From assembly GCA_938023035.1 (NCBI GenBank), contig CALIDI010000026.1, positions 62,001-126,000 on the forward strand: a stretch of DNA of 64,000 nt, in the 5' to 3' direction. Of the stretch, positions 26,809 to 35,568 are shown in pieces. Both the position numbers and the translations under genes were made by a program. Numbering within the stretch: the first letter of the stretch is position 1; each line of letters begins with the position of its first letter. The stretch is from an uncultured Leptolyngbyaceae cyanobacterium (GTDB lineage Bacteria > Cyanobacteriota > Cyanobacteriia > Leptolyngbyales > Leptolyngbyaceae). The notes beneath the pieces are model-generated. The model was not told where the DNA came from. It did not search any database and worked only from the letters and a program-made list of their open reading frames with translations.

Positions 26809-28141
26809 GTGAATCTTTAGCCGTTGCTATGAGAAACAGGGTGACAGCAAGGCAAACAGTCTACTCAGCATTGGCCTAAGCACTGGGGTTTGGCCTAAGC
26901 TGTCTGACCAAAGCATCGCCACAGCTACTTGATGGAGGATAGGGTGCCAGGGTGAAACTCCTAGCTCTGAGGAAAGATAAGACAGCGTTTGTCGCCAATA
27001 TCAAACCATCGATAAGACCACTAGGAGAACTGGCCCTCTGGCTATCGACAAAGTAAAAAACATCTGCATTTACAAAATTTTTAGGAAATAGGATGGAATA
27101 CTTCGATTAAAAAAATCGGATTAGATGCCTGTTGGGCGATCGCGCAAAAGACAGATAAATAAACGATAAAGATTGGTTGAAGCTGGTTTGAGGCCTGTCG
27201 CCCAAACAGCGAAAAACGCCTTGCCATCAGGAGGCATTCACATACCGTTGAGTCTTTGCAGCCGACTCCGTGTAAACCCGCAAATCACTTTTGAGGACTA
27301 TGAAAAGCCAGTAGACACCCAATAAAGTGGCAACCGCTCTGCCAGAATAAAAATAGCGAGTTCTAAGCTACTCCCAGAGCAAAGATCAAGGCCTGTCTGC
27401 TCACTAGTCAACTCATTCAGGACTTCTACCCAATCTGTATGTTATATCTCGGAGGAGTCAGCAAATGAATCATCTTGCTATATGGTTTCTTATATTGGCC
27501 TGAGATTGACCATCGTAATGAAATCAATCATGACTTTAGGTTTCAGCATCAATAGGCGAACTGATTGCAACTCTGAGTTGATTGTTCCCAGAGGAATGTA
27601 TGCCTCTGTCGTGATTCAGAGTGATTCGCAAAGTTCGCAATCTCAACAACTTTCATACTCTTAGCCTTTTAAGAGGTCTTTTCAAGAGTTACTCAACCAA
27701 GCAAGTAGATGGCGTCAAGCTCCGCTTTAAGTCATGGTTTTGCCTAATTTTTAGGCTGATTTTAGCTTGAGTCAGCAAAATTTCCTTTCTGACAGCAAGT
27801 TGCCTTCAGATCACGACGGCCATAGCCACTTGATTGGGGACGGCGTTCAGGGGCAAAACTCTTGGCTGAGGGCCGCGCCCCCACCTCCTCAACGTTTGGG
27901 TCTCTAACTGGAAGCCCTTCTCCATCGGCTGCCACCCATATCAAGGTCGCTTTTTGTTCCAGGAAGGTTGTGCAAGCATGACACCCATCATTCACCTGTG
28001 GGGCCAAAGTGTCTGAGGCCAAGATTGGCCTGCCTCGCCAGATCAAACTCCTACAGATTTCCCCACACAGAATTTCGGCTTTTGTGCACTGGCGATCGCG
28101 ATCGCTCGATTGCACTTCTGACAACTTCGGAGAATTCGCAA
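26809..28141. other. Long intergenic region with repeat relics
   Basis: No complete gene is recognised in 1.3 kb. Two segments, about 26905-27000 and 27776-27880, resemble each other (CAGCTACTTGATGG and TAGCCACTTGATTGG, then CTCCTAGCTCTGAGG and CTCTTGGCTGAGG). They read like decayed copies of a coding element on the minus strand. A well-formed GGAGGAG site at 27451-27457 precedes a 12-codon frame at 27465 and an overlapping 60-codon frame (27482-27664) without known homology. Confidence 0.4.
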
Positions 28142-31100
28142 ATGATCACCACTACTAACCCACTTAACAATGCAACACCACTCTCAACCACCCTTCCAAA
28201 CCCCTCCCAAGGCGCTGCCAATCGCTTGAGTACCGACCTCACCGCCAGCGTCTTCAATCGCAGCAGTTCAACCCCAATCAACGGGTTAAAAGGTGAATAT
28301 TTTCAAGGCAAGAATTTTGACCAGTTAAAACTAACGCGGGTGGATCAAGCCGTTGATTTTCGTTGGGGCACCGGCGCACCTGCCGCAAATCTTGGTAAGG
28401 ACTTCTTCTCAGCTAGATGGACGGGGTTTGTCGTCCCCAAATACTCGGAAACCTACACCTTCCATACCAACTCTGACGATGGAGTAAGACTGTGGGTCAA
28501 CGGGCAAAAACTAGTTGACCAGTGGAATCTGCAAGCGGAAACCGAGAAAAGTGGTCGCATCCGGCTAGAAGCCGGTAAAGCCTACGCCATCAAAATGGAA
28601 TATTTTGAGGACACCGGTAAAGCCACCTCTCAGTTACTCTGGTCAAGCCAATCCCAGAATAAGGAAATTGTGCCCCGAAGTCAGCTTCTCTCTGGCACAA
28701 CCATCGCTCCCACTCAACCGCCACCCCCCCCGCCAGCGCCCGCCCCAACGCCAACACCAGCACCAGTTATCAGCAATGGCAATGGTCTCAAGGCCGAGTA
28801 CTTTGGCGATAAGGAGCTAAAAAACCTGAAGCTCACTCGTACCGATGCCACCATCAACTTCAACTGGCAAAATGGGGCACCCGCTCCAACCCTTAGCTCC
28901 GATGCCTTCTCGGTGCGCTGGAGCGGCCAGATTGTACCAAAGTATTCAGAAACCTACACCTTCTACACCAACTCTGATGATGGGGTACGACTGTGGGTGA
29001 ATGGCCAAAAGCTGATTGACCAGTGGAACCTACAAACAGCAAAAGAACATCGTGGCACCATCACCCTAGAAGCCGGCAAAAAATACGACATTCGGTTGGA
29101 ATATTTTGAGAACACGGGCACAGCCTCCGCCCAACTCTCCTGGTCAAGCCAATCCCAAAGTAAAGAAATTGTGCCCCGAAGCCAGCTTTTCTCTGGCACA
29201 ACCATCGCTCCCACTCAACCACCCCCACCCCCGCCAGCGCCCGCTCCCGCCCCTACTCCCGACCCGGCTCCGGGCACTGGGGGGAATAATGGCAGCGGTG
29301 GCATCATTGCCCCTCCTGAACCAGTTAAATACAATGAAAAGCCGAGTGTATCGGTACCAGCATCGAAAACCACAATCTCCAATACTCAGCTTCCCTTGGT
29401 CGGAATTCAAGTGAGTGACCCCGATGCCGGAAACAGTAATGTTACGGTGACGCTTAAAGCCGCAAATGGTAGGCTCGATCTAGCGGGCAGAATTAACGGA
29501 GGCGTTCCCTTGACGAGCATATTCAACAATGGAACTGGCACGGTTGTGCTGATTGGTACCCTGCTACAGATTAATACCACCCTGGCCAATGCGGCTGGTT
29601 TGGTCTATCAGCCGAACCAGGGGTTTGTTGGTAGAGATGAAATTACGGTTAGCGTGAATGACAATGGCAATTCTGGGATAGGCGGTGCCCTCACCGATAC
29701 GCAAACGTTTTCAGTGATGGTGGGCGCAGCGGGAACAAGCTATCCCAATGCAAATTCGCCCTTGGGCACCAATCTATCGGGGATTGTGTACTACTCACGG
29801 GAGTTGCCCTTTGTTGATGTTTTTAAGATGAGTGATGGCTTTAAGGCTGTTAACTCGAATGGCAGTGCTTGGAATGGAAGTAACTTGCGACTGCGAGCAG
29901 ACGGCTATCCGGCGGCACTAGAGGCTGGCCAGGTGGCTCAAACCATTGTGGTTTCTAATGGCGGCAAGGTGCCAACGGGTAAATACACCGTTTTCTATGA
30001 GGGGGAAGGAGAAATTCGCCTGTCGGGAGGCCGCGGAGCCACGTTTAGCAAAAACTTTCCGCCTGGGCGGATGGAGTTTGAGAATACCGGGCATGGCATG
30101 ATTCTGCAAATCACGAGTACGAATCCAAACAACCCGATTCGGAATATTCGGGTGATTATGCCGGGATTTGAGAATACCTATCAGCAAGAACCGTTTAACC
30201 CGACGTTTATAGAGCGGTTGGAGAAGTTTAAGGTACTCCGCTTTATGGATTGGGAGCAGGCCAATAATTCAAACGTGAAGGAGTGGAGCGATCGCACCAC
30301 CCTCAACTCCCTTACCCAGGCAAGCAGACAGGGCGTCGCGTTGGAATACATGGTTGATTTGGCCAATAAACTCCATGCCGATGCTTGGTTTACGATTCCC
30401 CATCAGGCTAGCGATAACTATATCCGCCAATATGCCACCCTGATTCGCGATCGCCTGGATCCAAACCTGAAGGTTTATGTGGAATACTCCAATGAGGTAT
30501 GGAACGCAGCCTTTCAGCAGTATCACTACGCCAAACAAAAAGGGCTGGAATTGGGCCTAAGCACTAACGAATTTCAAGCAGCGATGCGCTATTACTCCCA
30601 GAGATCGGTGCAGGTGTTCAAAATCTTTGAAGAAGTGTTTGGGGGAACAGGTCGATTAGAGCGGGTATTGGCATCGCAGGCAGCCAATACCTGGCCCCAA
30701 GAACAGGTGCTTTCCTGGAAAGATGCCTACAAGTCTGCTGATAAGTTGGCGATCGCCCCCTACTTTGAAGGAGATTTAAATGATCGCAATAAAATTGACC
30801 GCACCCTCAGCCTCACGGTTGATCAAGCACTGGATATTTTGCGGGAGTCTATTCGCACCAAGCAGTCGAAGTGGATCGCTGACTCTTCTGCGCTTTCAAA
30901 GCAATATGGTTTAGACCTGATTGCCTACGAGGGCGGCCAACACCTGGTCAGCTACCAATTTGACGCCGCCAAGCAGGATGCTGCAACCGACTTTTTCACC
31001 CGGGTGAATCGTAGCCCTGGGATGAAGGATGTTTACACCGAATATCTCAATACCTGGAAAAATAATGGTGGTGGCTTGTTTGTCAACTTCTCTAGTGTTG

Positions 31101-31216
31101 GCCCACCGAGCAAATGGGGTTGGTGGGGTGCGTTGGAATATCAAGATCAACCCATCAGCGAAGCTCCTAAGTATCAGGCTTTGATGGAGTTTATTCGTAA
31201 CAACCCAGTTCCCTAA
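28142..31216 (+). CDS. Large protein with two PA14 domains, a cadherin-like repeat domain and a glycosidase-like C-terminal domain
   Basis: 1024 residues from ATG 28142 (GGAG about 12 bases upstream); an upstream open extension is rejected. Two PA14 domains (about 45-175 and 215-335) share SETYTFxTNSDDGVRLWVNGQKL and are followed by near-identical Pro-rich linkers (PTQPPPPPPAPAP). A bacterial Ig/cadherin-like domain spans about 395-535. The last 480 residues resemble the cyanobacterial cellulose-binding or glycosidase-like family, with VLRFMDWEQANNS, EYMVDLANKLHADAWF and VYVEYSNEVWN, whose Glu could be catalytic. PA14 domains bind carbohydrates. No signal peptide is visible, though surface location is likely, perhaps via a non-classical route. 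The matching DNA of the two PA14 units shows internal duplication. Confidence 0.85.
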   Translation: MITTTNPLNNATPLSTTLPNPSQGAANRLSTDLTASVFNRSSSTPINGLKGEYFQGKNFDQLKLTRVDQAVDFRWGTGAPAANLGKDFFSARWTGFVVPKYSETYTFHTNSDDGVRLWVNGQKLVDQWNLQAETEKSGRIRLEAGKAYAIKMEYFEDTGKATSQLLWSSQSQNKEIVPRSQLLSGTTIAPTQPPPPPPAPAPTPTPAPVISNGNGLKAEYFGDKELKNLKLTRTDATINFNWQNGAPAPTLSSDAFSVRWSGQIVPKYSETYTFYTNSDDGVRLWVNGQKLIDQWNLQTAKEHRGTITLEAGKKYDIRLEYFENTGTASAQLSWSSQSQSKEIVPRSQLFSGTTIAPTQPPPPPPAPAPAPTPDPAPGTGGNNGSGGIIAPPEPVKYNEKPSVSVPASKTTISNTQLPLVGIQVSDPDAGNSNVTVTLKAANGRLDLAGRINGGVPLTSIFNNGTGTVVLIGTLLQINTTLANAAGLVYQPNQGFVGRDEITVSVNDNGNSGIGGALTDTQTFSVMVGAAGTSYPNANSPLGTNLSGIVYYSRELPFVDVFKMSDGFKAVNSNGSAWNGSNLRLRADGYPAALEAGQVAQTIVVSNGGKVPTGKYTVFYEGEGEIRLSGGRGATFSKNFPPGRMEFENTGHGMILQITSTNPNNPIRNIRVIMPGFENTYQQEPFNPTFIERLEKFKVLRFMDWEQANNSNVKEWSDRTTLNSLTQASRQGVALEYMVDLANKLHADAWFTIPHQASDNYIRQYATLIRDRLDPNLKVYVEYSNEVWNAAFQQYHYAKQKGLELGLSTNEFQAAMRYYSQRSVQVFKIFEEVFGGTGRLERVLASQAANTWPQEQVLSWKDAYKSADKLAIAPYFEGDLNDRNKIDRTLSLTVDQALDILRESIRTKQSKWIADSSALSKQYGLDLIAYEGGQHLVSYQFDAAKQDAATDFFTRVNRSPGMKDVYTEYLNTWKNNGGGLFVNFSSVGPPSKWGWWGALEYQDQPISEAPKYQALMEFIRNNPVP

Positions 31217-31318
31217 AGAGGTTTCGAGCGCACAGGCGACTGGTTGGCTTCCTCCCAGGAGCCTGTGCATCAGCAACAACGGCGCTGAGGGCACCGTAAC
31301 TCCGCAAGTGTGTTAGGG

Positions 31319-31428
31319 CCTTTAAGCAAGGCGGGGATGGAAGCACAGCGCATCCCAAATCGCTAGACCCTGCAGGAATTGTCGTATACTCCTTTAAGCA
31401 AGGCGGGGATGGAAGCACAGCACATCCC
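31319..31428. repeat. Two 38-bp palindromic direct repeats with a 34-bp spacer
   Basis: Copies at 31319-31356 and 31391-31428 differ at one base. Each contains GGGATG ... CATCCC able to form a hairpin (11-base loop). The period of 72 bases looks CRISPR-like, but there are only two units and no cas genes within the window. They follow the PA14 protein's stop by about 100 bases, so terminator function is possible. The rest of 31217-31647 has no gene. Confidence 0.6.
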
Positions 31429-31647
31429 CCGGTTCTCTCTCTGCCCCCGCTCTATCTTTTGTTTGCAGTGTAGTATCTTGTCAAAAAAGTTCAACCCAAA
31501 AAACTTTCGCTTAAGAAATTCTGGTTTCCTCAAATATGGGTTGTCATGAGCTTGTCATAAGCTGTTGCCCTAGAGTAGAGCACTTTTGCAATGAGTAAAG
31601 CACTTTTGCAGCCCATTCTCCGTTTCTGGTTCAGGTTTCTTGCGAGA

Positions 31648-32577
31648 TTACGACTTTGCCTGGTGTAACTCGGCCTGAGCCGCGTAAACGCCCTGCACGT
31701 TGTACCAGTTCAAGAAAATGCGGGCAATCTCCAGCGCTAGTTGAGGTTTACCCTGATCAATCAGCCATTGCAGCAGAGGAGCCATGGTTCGTTCATTCAG
31801 TCGTCCTCCCAGGGATAGAGTTCCCCAGAGCAGCCGATGCAGCCAGGTCATCTGGATCATTAAGCGTACATCCCAGGTGGGGTGCTTTTTGTAAAATAGG
31901 ACGCCCATGCGGCCCCGCTCGATTTCTTTATTAATGAGATTGGGAATTTGGTCGAGCGCAAAGGGGGGATGCCAATGATAGCCTACTGCCTCTGGACACT
32001 TGATTAGCTTTAGCCCCAGTTGTTTCAACCGCACACCGAGTTCCAAATCTTCCCAGCCGTAGAGCTGAAACTGGGTATCAAACAATCCAGCCTGCTCTAA
32101 CCAGTGGCGGGCGATCGCCACATTGCCTGTGGCAAAGTAAGCGGCTGAAAAATCCGTGACTTTAAAGGGTTCTGTAGTGGGGTGATCAAAGTTGCAGGTA
32201 TTGATCACCCGCCCATAGGTAAAGAGTTGATCATGCCCCAGGGCTTGCTGGCCCGCCTTCAGCGCTGTGACATGGGCGTGTAAAAAGACTTCGGTGACGA
32301 CTAGATCACTATCAATAAAAATAATCGTGTCTCCCCTGGCCTGCTCGACTCCAAAATTGCGGGCAACGGCGGGGCCTTGGTGCTGCTGGAGAAATAACCG
32401 CACATGGGGAAACTCGGTAGATTGCTGCAACCACTCAACGGTACCATCAGTGGAGCCGTCATCAACCACCACGACTTCATAGCCATCGCTGGCATAGGTT
32501 TGCTGTTCGAGCGATCGCAGGCATTTTTCTAAAATGGGCCGCCGATTATAGGTCGGAATCACCACACTGAGAAACAT
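31648..32577 (-). CDS. Family 2 glycosyltransferase
   Basis: 309 residues starting MFLSVVIPTYNRRPILEKCL, the standard GT-A opening. The nucleotide-sugar site is in VVVVDDGSTDGTVEWL, the DxD-like metal motif in IIFIDSDLVV near residue 100, and the acceptor region in WEDLELGVRLKQLG near 185 (the ED pair supplies the catalytic base in the family). There is no membrane helix, so it acts in the cytoplasm or at the membrane surface, adding sugar to a glycan or lipid carrier. An in-frame upstream ATG (32628) is rejected. It stands alone, convergent with the PA14 protein gene, so polysaccharide function is only a suggestion. Confidence 0.9.
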   Translation of the reverse strand: MFLSVVIPTYNRRPILEKCLRSLEQQTYASDGYEVVVVDDGSTDGTVEWLQQSTEFPHVRLFLQQHQGPAVARNFGVEQARGDTIIFIDSDLVVTEVFLHAHVTALKAGQQALGHDQLFTYGRVINTCNFDHPTTEPFKVTDFSAAYFATGNVAIARHWLEQAGLFDTQFQLYGWEDLELGVRLKQLGLKLIKCPEAVGYHWHPPFALDQIPNLINKEIERGRMGVLFYKKHPTWDVRLMIQMTWLHRLLWGTLSLGGRLNERTMAPLLQWLIDQGKPQLALEIARIFLNWYNVQGVYAAQAELHQAKS

Positions 32578-32986
32578 AGGAAATCCGGGAAAGGGTCGCG
32601 ACTTGATTTTAGCGAAGCCAGCCACCAAAAAGCAGGTTTACTGAGCGGCAGGATGTTTTTGGGCGTTGCTGAACGACGGGATGCCTTGCCCTCATCCCTT
32701 TGCTTGAATGCCTGTTAGGGCTATAGCCTTCTCCCAGCGAGAGCAGGGAGCGCGAGATTCGGTTTCTGCTCCCTTTGAGAGAGAGTCAGAGTGAGAGCGC
32801 ATTGGGTAATCCAGCTTCAGCAAGGTCGTTTTCTGTCGAGGCCTTATTTTTTTTAGAAAGGTGATGCCAACGAGAAAAACCAGGGCAGTCAGTTTGAGGT
32901 TCGTGCCTCTTCTCTCAATGCAGTCATACCCCAACCGTCTCCTGCTAGACAGACAGTGGGCCAAACCTAACTTCCTAAACAGCCCG
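32578..32986. other. Intergenic region, no gene supported
   Basis: Contains degenerate repeat-like sequence (CCCTCATCCCTTTG, CTTCTCCCAGCGAGAGCAGGG, GAGAGAGAG) similar in flavour to the palindromic elements elsewhere, plus an eight-T run near 32848. No coding frame with a plausible family match. Confidence 0.35.
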
Positions 32987-33517
32987 CTATTCGCAATTTA
33001 AGGTTTCACGGGTATAACGCCCAGTTTGTGGATTGGTACCCGCCGCGATCGCGCATAGTTCATCCTGCACATCCTGACGCATTTCCACATCAGTGAAGTC
33101 AGCCCCTTCGATGATCGCCCCGTCAAACTTGGCATTAAAGGCAAACGCCCCTTCTAAAACCGCATCTTTGAGGTTTGCCCGACTCAGGCGAGCAGTATCT
33201 AGAGTCGCATTTCGCAGATTGGCCCCTTGCAGGTCGGCACCCTCCAGATTAGCCCCAAAAAAACTCACCCCAGCTAAGTTAGCCTGCCGTAGGTTGATCT
33301 CTCGCAGATTCGCCTTGGTAAAGCTCGAGTCAGTCAGATCGCGTCCGGCAAAGTCAGCCCCTACCAAAAATGCTTTATTGTAATCTTCCGCCAAGGCAAG
33401 GGCAGGTAAGGCCAGCCAGACACTAAAGCTGATGACCAACCCCACCAGCCCCAGGCCACACCATGCAGCCAATAACCGAACTCGTTTAAAGTGATAGCTA
33501 CCCAGGGAAATACCCAT
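32987..33517 (-). CDS. Exported pentapeptide-repeat protein (thylakoid-lumen type)
   Basis: 176 residues from ATG 33517. An N-terminal signal sequence (basic start, hydrophobic LVGLVISFSVWLALPALALA, Ala-x-Ala cleavage region) precedes about 15 pentapeptide repeats of the A(D/N)LxX form, for example FFGANLEGADLQGANLRNATL. These build a right-handed quadrilateral beta-helix. The tail has two cysteines (ELCAIAAGTN ... ETLNCE) that could form a disulfide, as in plant and cyanobacterial lumenal pentapeptide proteins such as TL15/TL17. Function is not known. It is divergent from the DUF202 gene (260 bases apart). Confidence 0.88.
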   Translation of the reverse strand: MGISLGSYHFKRVRLLAAWCGLGLVGLVISFSVWLALPALALAEDYNKAFLVGADFAGRDLTDSSFTKANLREINLRQANLAGVSFFGANLEGADLQGANLRNATLDTARLSRANLKDAVLEGAFAFNAKFDGAIIEGADFTDVEMRQDVQDELCAIAAGTNPQTGRYTRETLNCE

Positions 33518-33776
33518 GCAATTGCGTCCCTTTTCCTTATAAACGGCAATAACGAAGTCCACAGGCTAATCGTGATTGGCAACCAGCAGAATGAGCAGAC
33601 AGGGTAGATGATGCCCCCATTGGCGGTACGCTAGTAAAGTCTGCTTCAGGATGAGGGGGGCACTGCTATCAAGCCCTAGGAACTTCCCGTTTTCGATACT
33701 ACCTGAATCTAGTTATTCTCTGCGCAGTAAAAATATTCCGCAATCCTTTCTGGCAAGTGTTCTACTGGTTTGTCTC

Positions 33777-34175
33777 ATGTCTCGACTCCCTAAGAATTTA
33801 GCCAACGAACTAGCAAAAGAACGGAATCGAGAGGCGGCTGAGCGTACTCTGCTTGCATGGATTCGGACTTGTTTAACCCTGATCAGCTTTGGGTTTGGTA
33901 TTGACCGGATTGTTGAAGCTCTGCGCGATCGCCAACCCGGTCAAGCGATCGATTCGCTGCACCTCTCGCGCACCATTGGGCTGGCTTTTATTGCCGTTGG
34001 CACGTTTGCAATGCTAGCTGCTATGCAAGAGCATCGCCAGATTCTGCAACGGATTCGCCAGGATGATTATACCTATGCCCCAGGACGCTCCCTTGGTTTG
34101 CTGGTGGCGATCGCTCTCGTTGTGATTGGTGGAGTTGCCTTTGTCGGCATTATTGTGAAGGCCGTTTCTCCCTAA
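33777..34175 (+). CDS. DUF202 (YidH-type) membrane protein
   Basis: 132 residues from ATG 33777; the family signature ELAKERNREAAERTLLAWIRTCLTLISFGFGIDRI covers the first half. Three transmembrane helices are visible: LTLISFGFGIDRIV, TIGLAFIAVGTFAMLAAM, and SLGLLVAIALVVIGGVAFVGIIV. The frame extends upstream to 33651 but that part is unlike the family. Function of DUF202 proteins is unknown. The gene ends six bases before the saccharopine-dehydrogenase-like gene, so they form an operon. Confidence 0.87.
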   Translation: MSRLPKNLANELAKERNREAAERTLLAWIRTCLTLISFGFGIDRIVEALRDRQPGQAIDSLHLSRTIGLAFIAVGTFAMLAAMQEHRQILQRIRQDDYTYAPGRSLGLLVAIALVVIGGVAFVGIIVKAVSP

Positions 34176-34181
34176 AGGGTT

Positions 34182-35309
34182 ATGTCAAGTCACGTCTTAA
34201 TTATTGGAGGTAGAGGTCGCATTGGCCGCCAAGTGGCGGCTGATATTCTGCGCCATACGACGGCCCAGGTCACTGTCACAGGGCGCAGCCCAGAACCAGG
34301 GCCAATCGCCCTTGGCGATCGCGAGCGTTATTTACCCCTAGAACTCGCGGAACGGTCAGCGGTGGAGCAGGCAATCCGGGCACTGGCTACTGATCGAGAA
34401 CCGAAAAACATTGTCGTGCACTGTGCTGGGCCCTTTCTCCAACGGGATGCCCACGTATTGCAAGCCTGTATTGAGGCCGGGGTAAACTATGTGGATGTCA
34501 GTGATCATCCCAGTTTTACCCGCCAAGCCCAGGCCCATCGCGGGGCTGCGACCCAGGCAGGTGTGACGGCTCTCATTAATACGGGGGTATTTCCGGGGAT
34601 CTCTAACAGCATGGCACGAGCGGCGGTGGAGCAGCTTGATCGGGCAGAGGCGATCCATCTCAGTTATGCGGTGGCGGGTTCTGGTGGCGCTGGGGTGACA
34701 GTTCTGCGCACTACCTTTTTGAGTTTGCAGCAGCCCTTCTCTGCCTGGGTTGGGGGGCAATGGCAAACCATCAAGCCCTACCGCAATCGGCAGGTGGTTG
34801 AGTTTCCACCGCCCTATGGTCGGCTGGGGGTCTATTGGTTTGAAGTGGCCGAAACCCTGACCCTGGCAGAATCCTTTCCGGTACAAACGGTGACGACTCG
34901 ATTTGGTTCGGCCCCTGATTTTTACAATTACCTGACTGCAGCGATCGCCCGCCTGCCCCAACAGGTCTTGCAGTCACCCTGGGTGGTTGAAAGTTTGGCC
35001 CAGGTCAGCTATGCCATGACTCAAATCACAGACCGCTGGAGTGGGATCGGTATTGCCATTCGTGTTGATGTGACTGGGCAACTTGATCGCATGCCGACAA
35101 CCATTACCTCAACTTTGGTCCACCCCAATACCGCGATCGCGGTTGGGAGTAGCACCGGTAGCCTGGTGCAGTATCTCCTCACAGGGCAACTGCGACAACC
35201 AGGGGTGTGGCCCGTTGAGCAAGCTATTTCGACCCCCCTCTTTGAGCAAACCTTGCAAAGCCGTGGAATACAACTTCAGCAACAGATTCGACCAGCGGTC
35301 AACCATTGA
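34182..35309 (+). CDS. Saccharopine dehydrogenase-like NAD(P)-binding protein
   Basis: 375 residues. The N-terminus is a Rossmann nucleotide site (MSSHVLIIGGRGRIGRQVAADI) with a downstream arginine in TVTGRSPEPG that suggests NADP preference. VVHCAGPFLQRDAHVLQACIEAGVNYVDVSDHPSF is characteristic of the saccharopine dehydrogenase/trans-acting enoyl reductase superfamily, and a Gly-rich segment (AVAGSGGAGVTVLRTTFLSL) follows. Cyanobacterial members are soluble oxidoreductases of unknown substrate. Six bases separate it from the DUF202 gene upstream. Its 3' end converges with a small minus-strand frame. Confidence 0.85.
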   Translation: MSSHVLIIGGRGRIGRQVAADILRHTTAQVTVTGRSPEPGPIALGDRERYLPLELAERSAVEQAIRALATDREPKNIVVHCAGPFLQRDAHVLQACIEAGVNYVDVSDHPSFTRQAQAHRGAATQAGVTALINTGVFPGISNSMARAAVEQLDRAEAIHLSYAVAGSGGAGVTVLRTTFLSLQQPFSAWVGGQWQTIKPYRNRQVVEFPPPYGRLGVYWFEVAETLTLAESFPVQTVTTRFGSAPDFYNYLTAAIARLPQQVLQSPWVVESLAQVSYAMTQITDRWSGIGIAIRVDVTGQLDRMPTTITSTLVHPNTAIAVGSSTGSLVQYLLTGQLRQPGVWPVEQAISTPLFEQTLQSRGIQLQQQIRPAVNH

Positions 35310-35329
35310 CAAAATCGACAAACCCACCG

Positions 35330-35491
35330 TTATCCCGCTTCTGTCGCTTCTATAGCAGAAGAAATATAAGCAGGGGTGGAGTTAGATGCAACAGCCGGAG
35401 GCACGGTGTCGATTCTTTTTGCCCACCGGCGATTTGTGCCGCCTTGATAAATTTTGCCTTGGTCATCGGCAATTTCAATAAGGCGATTCAT
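35330..35491 (-). CDS. Possible small hypothetical protein, 53 residues
   Basis: A minus-strand frame from ATG 35491 to TAA 35330 reads MNRLIEIADDQGKIYQGGTN followed by a basic RRWAKRID, then a Pro/Ala/Ser-rich tail. Composition is protein-like, the first 20 residues look like two beta strands, and the position fits a gene at the 3' end of the ABC ATPase transcript (78 bases). Against it: no clear ribosome site and no recognised homologue. It would be too short for most gene-length cut-offs. Confidence 0.4.
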   Translation of the reverse strand: MNRLIEIADDQGKIYQGGTNRRWAKRIDTVPPAVASNSTPAYISSAIEATEAG

Positions 35492-35568
35492 TGGTAATTG
35501 CTAGAGATTGCGCCATAATGCCGTTTTTTACTATGCTTTTGGTTTTGTCAGCGACAACAGTAACGCTA

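Noticed and set aside
31319-31428. Annotation as a CRISPR array
   Set aside because: Only two repeats, no cas genes and an equally good terminator explanation, so it is recorded as a repeat.
32692-32964. 90-residue minus-strand frame between the glycosyltransferase and pentapeptide genes
   Set aside because: Low-complexity, repeat-derived sequence without a plausible family.
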